The translations under genes and the position numbers were made by a program. From Micromonospora sp. NBC_01796 (lineage in GTDB: Bacteria; Actinomycetota; Actinomycetes; Mycobacteriales; Micromonosporaceae), in assembly GCF_035917455.1 (NCBI RefSeq), contig NZ_CP109078.1:620001-684000 (forward strand): 64,000 bases of DNA, given 5' to 3'. Shown in pieces: positions 63,953 to 64,000 of the stretch (its first letter is position 1; each line of letters starts with the position of its first letter). Under the pieces are notes generated by a model. That model worked only from the letters and a program-made list of their open reading frames with translations. It had not been told where the DNA came from and ran no database searches.

Positions 63953-64000
63953 GGCCCGCCGTCCTCCCTGCCGTCCGCAGCCACCCGACCACGTGCCGCT

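Overview
The window is about 70% GC, has extreme third-position GC in every credible gene, and uses many GTG starts. It reads as chromosomal DNA of a filamentous actinomycete. The mix of families (ECF42-type sigma factor with a YCII partner, acVLRF1, DUF574-type methyltransferase, SARP, AA10 LPMO, CBM13-like SGNH hydrolase) and the frequent cgtacg/gtacgg words suggest Micromonosporaceae; this is inference, not proof. I see no rRNA, tRNA, CRISPR array, prophage, transposase or large biosynthetic cluster. The region looks like accessory and housekeeping-fringe chromosome, organised as many short operons with their own local regulators and separated by strong hairpin terminators.

Layout. 1-4 kb: 5' end of a UDP-GlcNAc 2-epimerase gene and a NarL-type two-component system. 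4-7 kb: a serine beta-lactamase-like exported protein divergent from a small secreted peptide made of an 11-residue WDHPG repeat, then a P-loop kinase. 6.7-9.2 kb: DUF998/YCII/ECF42 sigma operon. 9.2-15.5 kb: MFS exporter with a structured leader, an XRE-cupin regulator divergent from an FAD-oxidoreductase/methyltransferase fusion, and two exported proteins. 15.6-19.2 kb: a double ABC exporter fused in one chain. 20-23.4 kb: lipoprotein, CopB-type P-ATPase and CsoR with two copper operators. 23.4-28 kb: MBL hydrolase, DUF574 methyltransferase, HEAT-like protein, SGNH/ricin-lectin esterase under a LacI-type operator, and an SmpB gene without a normal start codon. 28-34.8 kb: hydrolase/TetR pair, Tat-exported PHP hydrolase, small proteins, HxlR/MFS pair. 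34.9-36.9 kb: membrane-anchored LPMO followed by an HTH-TM-beta-trefoil protein. 37-43.2 kb: two-component system divergent from an ABC exporter, then a LacI/MFS pair with a shared operator. 43.3-48.8 kb: hydrolases, an antitoxin-like protein, acVLRF1, a TraB-like protein coupled to a second HEAT-like paralogue, and an amphi-Trp protein. 49-57.5 kb: a large SARP regulator, a glycogen-debranching-like enzyme, and two tandem subtilases, the second of which has altered catalytic motifs. 57.5-64 kb: dienelactone hydrolase, ABC exporter with a GbsR/MarR regulator, a STAS protein, isochorismatase-like protein and two TetR regulators.

Themes. Many units are a regulator facing its target across a palindromic site that can be read directly: CsoR/CopB, LacI/MFS, XRE-cupin/FAD-methyltransferase, TetR/isochorismatase, GbsR/ABC. 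Several enzyme-like proteins have altered catalytic residues (beta-lactamase-like, second subtilase, second ABC nucleotide-binding domain, isochorismatase), and these with the WDHPG repeat peptide are the points I would look at first.
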